Below, one piece after another: positions 43,601-53,435 of a stretch of 64,000 nucleotides of DNA. Source of the stretch: Symbiodinium natans. Its lineage: Eukaryota > Sar > Dinophyceae > Suessiales > Symbiodiniaceae. The stretch's first letter is position 1. Every line of letters begins with the position of its first letter. The notes beneath the pieces were generated by a model that saw only the letters and a list, made by a program, of their open reading frames with translations, made no database searches and was not told the DNA's origin. The stretch lies in contig CAJNDS010002705.1 in assembly GCA_905221605.1 (NCBI GenBank), forward strand, positions 190,001-254,000, written 5' to 3'. The translations under genes were made by a program, and so were the position numbers.

Positions 43601-44587
43601 TGACTCTCCAATTACGTGACACCATGATGGCTATCATATCTAGCTATCATAACTAGCTACTTGGAGGTTCATGGTACTTCTGAACCAATTATAACTGTTC
43701 TTATAACCCACTTATAAGCCCCCTGAATTGCCCTAGTATAGTTGTAGGTACAGTTACAAGTACAGTGATGATTGGTTAACAAGTACCATGAACACCAAGT
43801 ATCAAGGTTTCTGTGCGCACTCTTCAATGGCGTCAGAGGTATTGCAAAATTTTGTCGGCCTCGGTTTTTCTGCCTCACCTCGAGAGCCCAATGCCCCTTA
43901 GTTAAGGCATATGACTTAAGGGGTATTGGGCCCTAAGCCCTAAAACCTAAACCCTAAACCCTGAACCCTGAACCCTAAACCCTAAACCCTAAACCCCGAA
44001 TCCCCCAACCCCCGACCTTTTCCTTCCCGGTTAACGACCCTACATTCGGCCCAGGTGAAAAGCGAGCTCCTTGACTGGGCATGTGCAGAGTATGGGGGGT
44101 TTTCGGGTACGGCGTTAGGGGTGTCGGGGTTTAGGTCTTGACGATTTTTGGGGGCTTTTGGGGTATCAGAGTTTCGGTGCGGGATGGGGAGCTGAGAGTT
44201 TAGGGTGTAGGGTTTAGGGTTTAGGGTTTAGGGTTCAGGGTTTTCGGGGTTCAGGGTTTAGGCATTTGAAGGGTTCAGGGATTAGGCATTTAGGGTTCGT
44301 GGTTTTAGGGGTTCAGGGGCATTTTGGCCTTTAGGGTCAGGGTTTAGGTATGTGGGTAGTTCTGTAAACTCGGGTCCTTTTTGGGGGGGTCCTTCTTTAC
44401 ACGGTGCCGTAGTTGATCGGGGACCCCAAAAGGGACCACAATTTGGGGAACTAGTTTAAGGGTTTAGGGCTTAGGGTTTGTACAGGGTTTAGGGTTTAGG
44501 GTTTAGGGTTTAGGGTTTAGGGTTTAGGATTTAGGGTTTGGGGTACAGCTCGGCCCATGCCGGCGGGGCTTCAGGCCAGGCTTGTAG
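40690..44587 (+). CDS. Thirteen-exon model, best phase-consistent chain
   Basis: Exons (entry/exit): 40690-40713 (0/0; LVIPEPHR), 40891-40944 (0/0; RSARVEKASWPEVLAFR), 41476-41552 (0/2; GLAEDLSGPKPLQEFHKTA), 41814-41877 (2/0; TLVGLSAQGARALAALNRES), 42031-42112 (0/1; RFARFASLGGSSSRISHTGF), 42238-42269 (1/0), 42663-42715 (0/2), 42845-42889 (2/2), 43370-43452 (2/1; VSVFEYALRCMLGESLHLLI), 43807-43863 (1/1; AHSSMASEVLQNFVGL), 44055-44098 (0/2; KSELLDWACAEYG), 44170-44197 (2/0; VSVRDGELR), 44549-44587 (0/stop). Eleven of twelve joins keep frame. 43863/44055 does not. No start codon found. Function unknown. The acceptor at 43369 follows a clear pyrimidine tract (TTTCTTTCGTTTTTGCAG). Confidence 0.45.
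40712..40842. repeat. (TTTAGGG)n tract after donor at 40714
   Basis: About 17 heptamers. The first few are irregular and the rest perfect. Confidence 0.9.
40995..41090. repeat. (GGGTTCA)n homogenised variant block
   Basis: About 13 GGGTTCA units directly continuing a TTTAGGG tract. Confidence 0.9.
41129..41350. repeat. 55-bp tandem repeat, about four copies
   Basis: The unit combines CTCCTACAAGCCCTGAAGCC, TAAACCCTAAG and CTCCTACAAGCCCTAAACCC. The copies are almost identical, showing recent amplification of a telomere-derived higher-order unit. Confidence 0.9.
42378..42405. repeat. (CA)n microsatellite
   Basis: About 14 CA units. Confidence 0.95.
42435..42604. repeat. C-strand telomeric tract with AAGCCCT block
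   Basis: Perfect CCCTAAA, three to four CCCTAAG units, then CCCTAAA again. Confidence 0.9.
42913..43152. mobile_element. Palindromic MITE interrupted by a telomeric tract
   Basis: Left half TACTTGGAGGTTCAGGGTAC to about 43010 and right half GAGTTATAATTGGGTTAATAG to CCTCCAAGTA belong to the CTTGGAGG subfamily. Between them lie CCCTGAACCCTAAACCC repeats (43014-43073) and a (TA)n block (43077-43112) that intact copies such as 58597-58740 lack. Confidence 0.8.
43658..43801. mobile_element. Palindromic MITE, CTTGGAGG subfamily
   Basis: Ends TACTTGGAGGTTCATGGTAC and GTACCATGAACACCAAGTA. It ends five bases before the acceptor of proposed exon 43807-43863. Confidence 0.8.
44348..44460. mobile_element. 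MITE-like palindrome, GGGTAGT family, copy
   Basis: TGTGGGTAGTTCTGTAAAC at the left, with inner arms GGTCCTTTTTGGGGGGG and GGACCCCAAAAGGGACC. Confidence 0.6.
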
Positions 44588-44625
44588 AATAAGGATCCAG
44601 GGCGCCTTGTGGTGGGCCTGGGCAA

Positions 44626-44785
44626 TAAACCCTAAACCCTAAACCCTAAGCCCTAAGCCCTAAGCCCTAAGCCCTAAACCCTAAACCCTAAACCCTAAAC
44701 CCTAAACCCTAAACCCTAAACCCTAAACCCTAAACCCTAAACCCTAAACCCTAAACCCTAAACCCTAAACCCTAAACCCTACCCT
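44626..44785. repeat. C-strand telomeric tract
   Basis: CCCTAAA and CCCTAAG units, the last 15 perfect, directly before ATG 44791. Confidence 0.9.
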
Positions 44786-44790
44786 AAACC

Positions 44791-45181
44791 ATGAAAAATA
44801 CGAAAAAAACAACCAGAAAAAATACGAAAAAAAGCCTGGACCCTTCCAGGAGCATCCTTAAAGTATCAGCAGCCCCATCCCGAAATCTGAAGTCGCGAAA
44901 TGTACATCTACATAAATGGGGTTAGGGTTTAGGGTTTAGGGTTTAGGGTTTAGGGTATAAACCCCCATATACAGTACGGCACCCTTAGAAGAAGGACCCC
45001 AAAAAGGGTACCCTAATTTAGCACGTAAATACACATAGACAGAGAGAAGAGGCACGGAACAGATGCCCAGGGCAAGCCGAACACTGAAACCCAACGATCC
45101 TGCACAGCTGCCTGCGCGCACTTGCTAACACACCTTTTCCTTCCAGGCCTCGTGAGATGCCAAAGCCCCGAAACTGTCTGA
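44791..45181 (+). CDS. Two-exon gene with Lys/Thr-rich start
   Basis: Exon 1, 44791-44920: MKNTKKTTRKNTKKSLDPSR, then ILKVSAAPSRNLKSRNVHLH, exit phase 1 at G|GTTAGGG. Exon 2, 45147-45181, follows a strong pyrimidine tract (ACCTTTTCCTTCCAG) and reads LVRCQSPETV, stop. The total would be 54 residues, very basic. The start codon sits immediately after telomeric repeat, and AAAAATACGAAAAAAA is tandemly doubled in the coding start. Unspliced, exon 1 still ends at a nearby TAG, giving 45 residues. Confidence 0.35.
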
Positions 45182-45419
45182 GTCTAAACCAAACTTTCCA
45201 AAACACAAGCCCAAAACCCTCAAAACCCTAAAATCGATCCAAGTCCCACGAAGCCCTAGAAATCCTAAGTGGCGCAGCCCCAAGAGCTCTTAAACCCTAA
45301 GCCCGAAACCCGAAGCCCCAAACCTTTAACTTCCTAAACCCTCTGCCTCCAAAGCTTGTCCACGGACCCCGCGCCCTAACCCTTTTTTTCCTTAAACTCT
45401 CTAACCTTCCCTAAACCCT

Positions 45420-45550
45420 ATAAACCCTATAAACCCTATAAACCCTATAAACCCTATAAACCCTATAGACCCTATAAACCCTATAAACCCTATAAACCCT
45501 ATAAACCCTCTAAACCCTATAGACCCTATAAACCCTAAAAACCCTATAAA
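45420..45550. repeat. (CCCTATAAA)n nonamer array
   Basis: About 14 units of CCCTATAAA, some CCCTATAGA, returning to CCCTAAA at 45555. Confidence 0.9.
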
Positions 45551-45635
45551 CCTTAAACCCTAAACCCTAAACCCTCAACCCTAAACCCTAAACCCTAAAC
45601 CCTAAACCCCACGCTTTCTGAGGTTCTTTTGGCAG

Positions 45636-46630
45636 CCAGCAGTTGCCACGGCCTTGGCCGAGATGCGGCGTAGCGCCGTGCATACCTACCAGGAGGCTCC
45701 TGGGGTTCAGGGTTTAGGGTTTAGGGTTTAGGGTTTAGGGTTTAGGGTTTAAGGTTTCGGGTTTAGGGTTTAGGGTTTAGGGTTCTCGTTTAGGGTTTAG
45801 GGTTCAGGGTTCAGGGTTCTCAGGGTCTAGGACTCTCGGGTTTTGGGTTTAGGGCTCAGAGGGGCTAGGGTTTGGGGCTTAGTGGGGTTCAAGGTTTGTA
45901 GTTTTGAGGGTGAATTAAACTTATCACTATCCATGACTCGGCTTTGGAGGCTCAAGCTCTGGATTTCGTCATCTTGGGTGGGACTTGCGGTTGGGGTCTG
46001 GGGCTTTGAACGGTTACCTTGGAGGTTGCGAGGGCCACTAAACGTCCTAAACCCTAAACCCTAAACCCTAAACCCTAAACCTAAACCCTAAACCCTAAAC
46101 CCTAAACCCTAAACCCTAAACCCTAAACCTGAACACTAATAGATCTGGACCCAGAGGCTGCTTCGAGTCCAGAAGTGTATTGGAGAACATCGGCTCGCAT
46201 TCCCCTGTGAACCCCAGCCCGCTCAAGAAGCTTATAATACAAGGGTTTAGGGTTTAGGGTTTAGGGTTTAGGGTTAGGGTTTAGGGTTTAGGGTTCCTAA
46301 GTATTACTAAATAGCCTTAATTTTGGGAGGAACCTAGGGGGGGTAGTACACAGGGGTAGCAGGGGAACTCATGTTTGTAATACAACCTAACTGGGCCCCT
46401 TATTGTTCGCTTTGTATTTGGGTTCGAGTTAGGCTTCCTCGCCCCAAACCCTAAACCCTAAACCCTAAACCCTAAACATACCTAAACCCTAAACCCTAAA
46501 CCCCAAGTGCCGGCAGACCATGCGCGAGGTGGCACTGACAACTCGGCAGGACATGACAAAGTGCATGTCCAGCGCGGGGCCGGGACTCTTTTCCCTCACA
46601 CCCGAAACCCGGCATTCACAACTCTTCTGA
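45636..46630 (+). CDS. Four-exon model, all phase 0, ends TGA 46628
   Basis: Exons 45636-45704 (ATALAEMRRSAVHTYQEAPG), 45909-46043 (GELNLSLSMTRLWRLKLWIS), 46143-46244 (RLLRVQKCIGEHRLAFPCEP), 46508-46630 (CRQTMREVALTTRQDMTKCM to HSQLF-stop). Every join is phase 0. The third exon is open for 34 codons to an exact AGG|GTTTAGGG boundary. The fourth has high third-position GC and follows CCCCAAG. Upstream exons are missing. Product basic and helical, function unknown. Confidence 0.45.
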
Positions 46631-46833
46631 ACTTCAGACTAAAGGCCTAAGGTTTGGGGTTTAGGGTTTAGGGTTTAGGGTAACACCTTTCGCTGCTCTA
46701 GCCCTACAATGTAGGGTATTACTTGGCTCTACTTTTTTGGATCCTCCCAGGGGTCTGGGTATAAGCCGTAAGCAGCAAGCCAAAACCCACCCGACTCCAT
46801 CCGAGCATAAACGAACCACCTCACCCTACCAAG

Positions 46834-47284
46834 ACACCAACAACTCCGATGCCCAGTAGCACGCGTAGTCATCTTGTTGCCGTCTATGCAGCACAAAAAG
46901 GGGGCATTCAATGTTAGGTAGAAATATTGAGGGCAACCTAAACCCTAATCTCTTGAACCCTGAAACCTCAAAATTGCAAACCCTACACCCCAAAGTCGAA
47001 CTCAAAACCATGATTGGGTCCCTGGCGATCATGAGCACCGAAACCTCCCAAAACCGCTCGAGGTGTGAGGTGGGTGGGTGGGGAGGTAGTGCCCGGGTGC
47101 ATTTGCGCTCATTCCCTAGACCCATAAACCTGAAACCCAAATCCTAAAGCCTAAACCCCAAACCCTAAACCCTAAACCCTAAACTCTCCAAGGCCTGACT
47201 GAGGACTACGCACTTCGTGAGGCGCGGGAGATGCAGGGAGCCCGCATGCCGCGTAATTTGAAGGACGGACCTCGAACCAAATGA
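46834..47284 (+). CDS. Three-exon model ending at TGA 47282
   Basis: Exons 46834-46917 (open in two frames), 46996-47085 (1/1; ELKTMIGSLAIMSTETSQNR), 47193-47284 (1/stop; LTEDYALREAREMQGARMPR). The last exon is the strongest (helical, high third-position GC, after CTCCAAG). The reverse strand of 46830-47100 is also open (ERFWEVSVLMIARDPIMVLS), so strand is supported mainly by the last exon. Confidence 0.35.
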
Positions 47285-47379
47285 TCAACATAGGGGTCGG
47301 AATCATTGCCACTAGTGTTCAGGGTTTAGGGTTTCCTTATGGCCCCCATCATATACTTCTACTATAGTGACAGTTCCTC

Positions 47380-47462
47380 CCCTCCCCCCCCCCCCCCCCC
47401 CCCCCCCCAGGAAAAAACAAACACACACACACACACAGGAAAAAACAAACACACACACACAC

Positions 47463-47505
<43 letters not shown>

Positions 47506-47530
47506 CACGCACACACACACACACACATAC
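47380..47530. repeat. Microsatellite cluster: poly-C, (CA)n, (GACA)n
   Basis: A C-run of about 29 bp broken by one T, two CA blocks, about ten GACA units (47462-47502), and CA again. Frames across it are artefacts. Confidence 0.95.
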
Positions 47531-47635
47531 ACAAAAACCTATTCTAATTCTTCGGGCCCCCATATTATGCGGCTTCTATGTTGTGGAGCGGAAGCCGTGG
47601 TGAGGGCGGTATGACATCACAAGAGTTGCTCCCTG

Positions 47636-47765
47636 AATCTTATTCCCCTATATACCCCCGTATATACCTAAGTAGCCCCCAAATAACCCCTAAAGAAACC
47701 CTAAGGTCCCTCAAAAGGGTTCCTCATAAGGGTCCCTCCTTCAGTCCCTTGAGCAGCAACAGAAA
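47636..47765. mobile_element. MITE-like element, AAGGAGGGACCC family, inverted copy
   Basis: CTTATTCCCCTATATACCCC at the left, and ATAAGGGTCCCTCCTTCAG at the right. Reverse complement of the 32035-32140 type. Confidence 0.55.
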
Positions 47766-48001
47766 CCTCTCGAAGGGTTGGAGGTCTAGAAGCCCCCTAC
47801 CCCCTGAAGCGCCTATGCTAGGCCTGCAGCCCCTGACGAAAACCCGCGCCAAATTCCCAAACCCTTAAGGCTTTAAAGGGTTTTGGGAACCCCTGAAACC
47901 CTCACCCCTCCGTAGCAAGGGTTTAGGGTTTAGGGTTTAGGGTTCAGGGTTTAGGGTTTAAGGTTTAGGGTTTAGGGTTTAGGGGGTGCAGCCAACGACA
48001 G

Positions 48002-48259
48002 GAAGCCCTGTTTCTGGAAAGGCCTTACACCTTCAACCAAGAAATCCGAAACCCCTTCTAGAAGAGCAGCCGATGAACAAAAGTCCTAAGCCCTAAACCC
48101 TCAACCATGAACGCTGAACCCTGAATCCTGAATCCTGAACCCTAAACCCTAAACCCTAAACCCTAAACCCCTAAACCCTAAACCCCACAACAGGCCATCC
48201 AGCTCCCGAACGCGCGGGAGGGCTCTCTCCAGCGCCTGCCAGAGGCACTGTTGACATGA
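48002..48259 (+). CDS. Two terminal-exon-like islands
   Basis: 48002-48061 (0/stop; EALFLERPYTFNQEIRNPF) after AACGACAG, and 48194-48259 (0/stop; IQLPNAREGSLQRLPEALLT) after CACAACAG. Both end in their own stop, so either they end two genes or the first is read in another frame (DRKPCFWK, exiting by a GC donor). Confidence 0.3.
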
Positions 48260-48276
48260 GTTCAATTCTCTAAATG

Positions 48277-48385
48277 ACTACGAATTGCTTAAGAACCCCC
48301 CCAAGAAATGCAAGTATTCTTCCTTATAGGGGTATTATAGGGACTATTATTCTTCTTCTTTGTTTTTTGGGGCTTCTTAAGCCAA
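48277..48385. mobile_element. Hairpin MITE with C-run
   Basis: ACGAATTGCTTAAGAACCCCC at the left and GGGGCTTCTTAAGCCAAG at the right are inverted ends. A GGGTAGT-family copy with a 19-bp G-run follows (48393-48490). Confidence 0.7.
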
Positions 48386-48500
48386 GAATAGATCAGGGTC
48401 CATTTGGGGGGGGGGGGGGGGGGTACTTCTTTTATAAGGTGCCCGTACGAAAAAAAGGGACCCCAAAAGGTAACCAATTTTAGAGAGCTATCCTCTCTGT

Positions 48501-48502
<2 letters not shown>

Positions 48503-48540
<38 letters not shown>

Positions 48541-48580
48541 CTGTGCGTCCGTGTGCGTGCGTGCGCGTGCGTGCGTGTGT
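48503..48580. repeat. (TG)n / GTGC microsatellite
   Basis: About 14 TG units, then GGGTGGGTCTGTGCG and GTGCGTGC repeats. Confidence 0.95.
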
Positions 48581-49129
48581 TTATCCAAATGGGTCGCTCT
48601 TTTAATCCTAGGTTACTCTTGGGTCTAGCCTTCCTGTTACCCCGAAAACCCAAGCCCTAAATCCCCCAAAACCTGAACCCTAGGCTCTGAAGCCGAAGTC
48701 AAAACCATCCCAGGCCCCACATGACTTTCAACTTTTTTTGGGTTTGGTTTAGGGCTGGGGGTTGGGGTTTAGGGGTTTAGGGTTTAGGGTTCAGGGTTTA
48801 GGGTTTTGGGTCTTCCTTTTTTTCGTAATCCCTTCCCCCTAATATTAAATAACCCCCCCCCCCCCCAGAAACTCGAAATGTGTTTTTAATATAAGGGGGA
48901 GGTTTGTATCCAAATGTCATGTTTGGGGTCCAAAGGGGTTAGGGTCTGGGCTGGGAAGGGAGGGAAGGGAGCTTCAGGATGTTGGTTGGCTTGAGGGTTT
49001 TGGGAGCCCCGAACCCCGGAATGGTGTTTAAAAGGCGGGGTCGGTTTCGGCAGGACTTTCCGGAAAGTGTTTTTATAATTAGGGGGGGTTTAATAAAAGG
49101 GGGAAGGGAGTACTTCGGGTTCCACTCAG

Positions 49130-49599
49130 CCACCGAAGCAGAAGCCTTCACAGGGCGCGCAGCTGCTGCCTGCGCAGGCCATGAAAGGGCAGGACTTGAC
49201 CAGCGGGAGACCACAGCAATTCAGGGTCTTTTTTTTTGTTTGGGGTGGGGGAACGGGGGGGGGGGGGCGGGGGGGTTCGGATCTCCATGAGACTTGTGGT
49301 TTTCTGGGTTTAGGTGTGAGAAGTCTGGGATGTGGGGATTAGGGATTAGGGTTTAGGGATTAGGGATATGGGGCGCTGCTGCCAGAAATTCGCCGCGCCA
49401 GAATCTCGCGAGGGTTTTAATACCTGTATCGGTGTACATGTAGGACGCCCAGAATACCTCTTTTTTTTTTAAAGCTGTTTCTCCCTTTTTGTGTGGAGCT
49501 AGGATCTCTTATCACAAGCCCTAGAAAACAAGGAAGGGCGCCCCCTTCATAGGTTGGACCTGGATGCAGTGTCGTGGCAGCTGCCTCTCAGGGTGCAAC
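49130..49599 (+). CDS. Three-exon partial model
   Basis: Exons 49130-49225 (0/0; QLLPAQAMKGQDLTSGRPQQ, high third-position GC), 49386-49413 (0/1; KFAAPESRE), 49570-49599 (1/1; SWQLPLRVQ). Joins are in frame. It may continue into the exons from 50323, but the phases do not close. Gln/Pro-rich product of unknown function. Confidence 0.35.
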
Positions 49600-50029
49600 G
49601 TTTAGGGTTTAGGGTTTAGGGTTTAGGGTTTAGGGTTTGGGGTTTAGGGTTTAGGGTTTAGGGTTTAGGGTAGGAGAGCCCCAGGTAGTCATACCACTAT
49701 CCGGGACAGTCTCAGGTAGTTTCCATGTTTCTGAAACCCTGGCTCTCTTACCCTTATCCACATAAACCCTGCACCCTAACAATTCAATCCTAGCCAGTAG
49801 CCATGTAGGATCCCAGATATGAGACCTGTCTCTTACGTGTATATTTGTGATTGAGTCTGGGGATCAGATGCATCTATAAGTCGTTCGTGGTTTTGTAGCC
49901 CTCAGCTTTTCCATCAGCAGCGAACCTTAGTATGGGCCCTTAAGTGGCGACTCTTACTATACCCCCTATAGACCCTATACAACCCAAGGCCCATACTTCA
50001 GGGACCGTGTAACAGCTTGGGGTTTAGGG

Positions 50030-50084
50030 TTTAGGGTTTAGGGTTTAGGGTTTAGGGTTTAGGGTTTAGGGTTTAGGGTTTAGG
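50030..50084. repeat. (TTTAGGG)n tract
   Basis: About eight perfect heptamers next to a GGGCCCATACT..GGGACCGTG repeat (49928-50018), also seen at 27865-27900 and 43265-43310. Confidence 0.85.
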
Positions 50085-50322
50085 GCAATACCCCTTAACT
50101 AAGGAATATACCTTAAATCACAGTATGGATCTTATAATTTCAGGTATATTCCTTAAACCCTAACACCTAAACCCCTAAACCCCTAAGCCCCTAAACCCCT
50201 AAACCCCTAAACCCCTAAACCCCTAAACCCCGAAACCCTAAACCCTAAACAAGGGGTATAACGGGCTCTTTGGGCAAAGCACGCGTGTGCTTTGAGGTCC
50301 GGTAGCCCTTCGTTCGCTACAG

Positions 50323-51064
50323 GACATGGTCGTGGCCCCGGCGGTTGCGGTCTCTAAGGGCGCGTTGTGTACAATAGCCCTAAACCCGAAACCCGAAACC
50401 CGAAACCCTGAACCCTGAACCCTAAACCCTAAACCCTAAACCCTAAACCCTAAACCCTAAACCCTAAACCCTAAACCCTAAACCCTAAACCCTAAACCCT
50501 AAACCCCAAACCCCAAACCCCAAACCCCAAACCCTAAACCCTAAACCCTAACCCTAAACCCTAAACCCTAAAGGGTTTATAGGGTTTAGGGCTTATTCTA
50601 ACTACAGCCACCCTGCTTATGCCTAGAACTGGCCGTGGACCTTGAAGTAGAGTGTGTCTGAGCTGAATCCGCAAACTTCAGGTGCAGCCTTTGGTGGGCT
50701 AGCAGACTTCTTTCTTGCTGAGGAACAAAGGGTTTAGGGTTTAGGGTTTAGAGGTTAGGGTTTAGGGTTTAGGGTTTAGGGTTGACTTCTCGCTGAGGAA
50801 CTCAAGCCAAGTTACAATATGCCGGGCTTGTACACTACATAGACGTATTGGGAACTTCTTGAGTTCCTTCACAAGAACTCAGCCAGGGCTTTCCAAAAGT
50901 ACGGTGCCTGAATCGTCCATCCACTCACCGACTTGCTTCGGCACTAGAATCCCGAACAAACTCCAAGATTGTTTTGACAAGGTCTGTGAAGAGATGTTGA
51001 TGGTTTTTGCAGGCTGCAAGATGCGAAGCGATCGTGCGCAAGCGAATGGCCGAAGTGCAATTGA
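50323..51064 (+). CDS. Six-exon model with three very short introns
   Basis: Exons 50323-50368 (0/1; MVVAPAVAVSKGAL), 50682-50731 (1/0; AFGGLADFFLAEEQR), 50812-50844 (0/0; LQYAGLVHYID), 50876-50903 (0/1; NSARAFQKY), 50948-50981 (1/2; SRTNSKIVLT), 51013-51064 (2/stop; LQDAKRSCASEWPKCN). All five joins keep frame. Introns 50845-50875 (31 nt), 50904-50947 (44 nt) and 50982-51012 (31 nt) carry no telomeric repeat. A rival reading ignores these introns: one open frame of 72 codons (50859-51077; NKLQDCFDKVCEEMLMVFAG). Confidence 0.38.
50395..50570. repeat. C-strand telomeric tract with CCCGAAA and CCCCAAA blocks
   Basis: CCCGAAA x3, CCCTGAA x2, CCCTAAA about x14, CCCCAAA x4, then CCCTAAA again. 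Confidence 0.9.
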
Positions 51065-51167
51065 ACCTAAACCCTAAACGCACCCTAAACCCTAAACCCT
51101 GAACGTTCATGCTTTTCGAGCTCCACTCAACGCTAAGCCCTAGACCTCGCGCCTCAGGTTTCTTGCC

Positions 51168-51565
51168 CCCATATGAAGTAGGGTTGATATTACTGTTATT
51201 GGTGTGTGTATATATATATATGAGGTTCCTCTTTAACACTGGTGAGTGTATATACCGGGTAGCCTTTTGGGGATACAAGACATATGTACCCTACTTCATA
51301 CAACTAGGTGGAACTTTACTGCATTTTTATCACTTCATAGTTAAGTCTTGGGGTTCCACTAATTTCATGTTAAGTGAGCTAGACAGTCAAATCTTTCTTG
51401 GGGAGCTAAAGAGCAACCAAGATACGATATACTATACCCTACTTCATATGAAGCACTGTTCCTGTTTCTGGTGAGTGTATATAAGGTTCCTGTTTAATAT
51501 TGGTGAGTGTATATACTTGGTGTCCTTTTCGGGGTACAAGACATATATACCCTACCTTATATGCC
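51168..51565. mobile_element. MITE-like element, CATATGAAGTAGGGT ends, copy 1
   Basis: CATATGAAGTAGGGTTGATA at the left is inverted as TACCCTACTTCATATG at 51433-51450. Internal GGTGAGTGTATATA is tandemly repeated. A partial second unit runs to about 51565. Related copy at 54080-54335. Confidence 0.7.
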
Positions 51566-51592
51566 TTTAAAAGCACTACCCAGCAAGATGCG

Positions 51593-51635
51593 ATGGACGT
51601 GAGGCCTGAGAAGCCCCAGAACTTCCAACCCGAAA
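51593..51635 (+). CDS. Possible first exon
   Basis: ATG 51593 reads MDVRPEKPQNFQPET before telomeric repeat. It lies 28 bp after the MITE-like element at 51168-51565. No donor is obvious, so this is weak. Confidence 0.18.
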
Positions 51636-51756
51636 CCCTAAACCCTAAGCCCTAAACCCTAAACCGCCCTAAACCCTAAACCCTAAACCCTAAACCCTGA
51701 ACCCTGAACCCTAAACCCTAAACCTTAAACCCTAAACGCCAACCCTGGATGCCGAG

Positions 51757-53341
51757 GTCTTGCCAGTCAAGCTCGTCTTTGCTTGGAAGAGAGAGGCGGG
51801 CGTGGGGGTTTTTGGGGGGTTCTTGGGGGGGGGGGGTATCAGAATTCAGGATTTAGGGTTTAGGATGTTTGTGTGTTGGGTGTTAGGGTCTGGGGTTTAG
51901 GGTTTAGGATTCGAACTTCAAAACCCCGGGGTTGGGGTCAAGTGCTCAGGGTTTTGTGGTGCGATAAACCCTAAACCCTAAATCCTAAACCCTGAGGAAA
52001 AAAAGGGTTGGATTCTGCTATGGCTTGCTCCTGGGAGCTAGCAAAGGGGATGCGCACACAGGGGTTCCCTTTGAAGGGATGTATCATAGGGCATCCTGAC
52101 GGGTCGCCCCTTATAGGGTTTAGGGTTTAGGGTTTCGGGTTTAGGGTTTAGGGTTTAGGTTTTAGGGTCAGGGTTTAGGGTCTACGTTGTTAGGGGATGT
52201 AGTTGGTTTGGGGGATACGTAGTATGGAACCTCCTACATCGGGCTTGACCTGAATCGTGGCCATCAAGCAATGTTCTGGCAAACCCCAGGCCCTGTACCT
52301 TAGGGTTTAGGGTTTACGATTTAGGGTTTAGGGTCCCCTCTACCTCAAATCCTTTTGGGGGATTAGTAGTCTACGACCTTGAAAGGGTACAACCTAGGAC
52401 ATAAGAAGGAGCCTTTTGGTGTACCACAATATACCCCAACACACCCTATCACCCTACTTGAAGGTTCATGGTACTTACTAACCAAGTATAACTGGGCTTA
52501 TAACCCTACTTATAATTGGGTTACCCCCTAGAAGGCCCTTCAGGGGTATTATAAGTAGGGCTAAGTACAGTTATAATTGGTTAGTAAGTACCATGAACCT
52601 TCAAGTACCCCAAACTTGTGCATGGCCGAGCTCAAGCCCGCAACCCCTCAATCCAAAACCTCCAAACCCTAAACCCTACACCCGACCGACACACACACAC
52701 ACACACACCCACACACACACACACCCCACCCACCCACCCACCCACCCACCCACCCACCCACCCACCCACCCACCCACGCACCCACGCACCCACGCACCCA
52801 CGCACCCACGCACCCACGCACCCACGCACCCACGCACCCGCGCACCCACGCACCCACGCACCCACACCCACGCACCCACACACACACGCACCCACGCACG
52901 CACGCAGGCACGCACGCACGCGCACGCGCACGCAGGCACGCGCACGCAGGCACGCGCACGCAGCACGCGCACGCGCACGCGCACGCGCACGCGCACGCGC
53001 CCGCCGCGCACCGCGCACGCGCACTGCGCACACGCGCACACGCGCACACGCGCACGCGCACAACGCGCACACACACACGCGCACACGCGCACGCGCAGCG
53101 CACACGCGGCACACGCGCACGCACTCGCGCACACGCGCACACACGCGCACACGCGCACACGCGCACGCGCACACGCGCACACGCGCACGCACCGCGCACG
53201 CGCAACGCGCACACGCTGCGCCACGCGCACACGCGCACACGCGCGCACGCGCGCCGCGCGCACGCGGCACGCGGCGCGCACGCACACACGGCGCACGCAC
53301 ACACGCGCGCACGCACACACGCACACCACGCACAACACACA

Positions 53342-53435
<94 letters not shown>

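Noticed and set aside
47312-47614. Frames rich in Cys/Val or Thr/His.
   Set aside because: Microsatellite translations (CA, GACA, poly-C).
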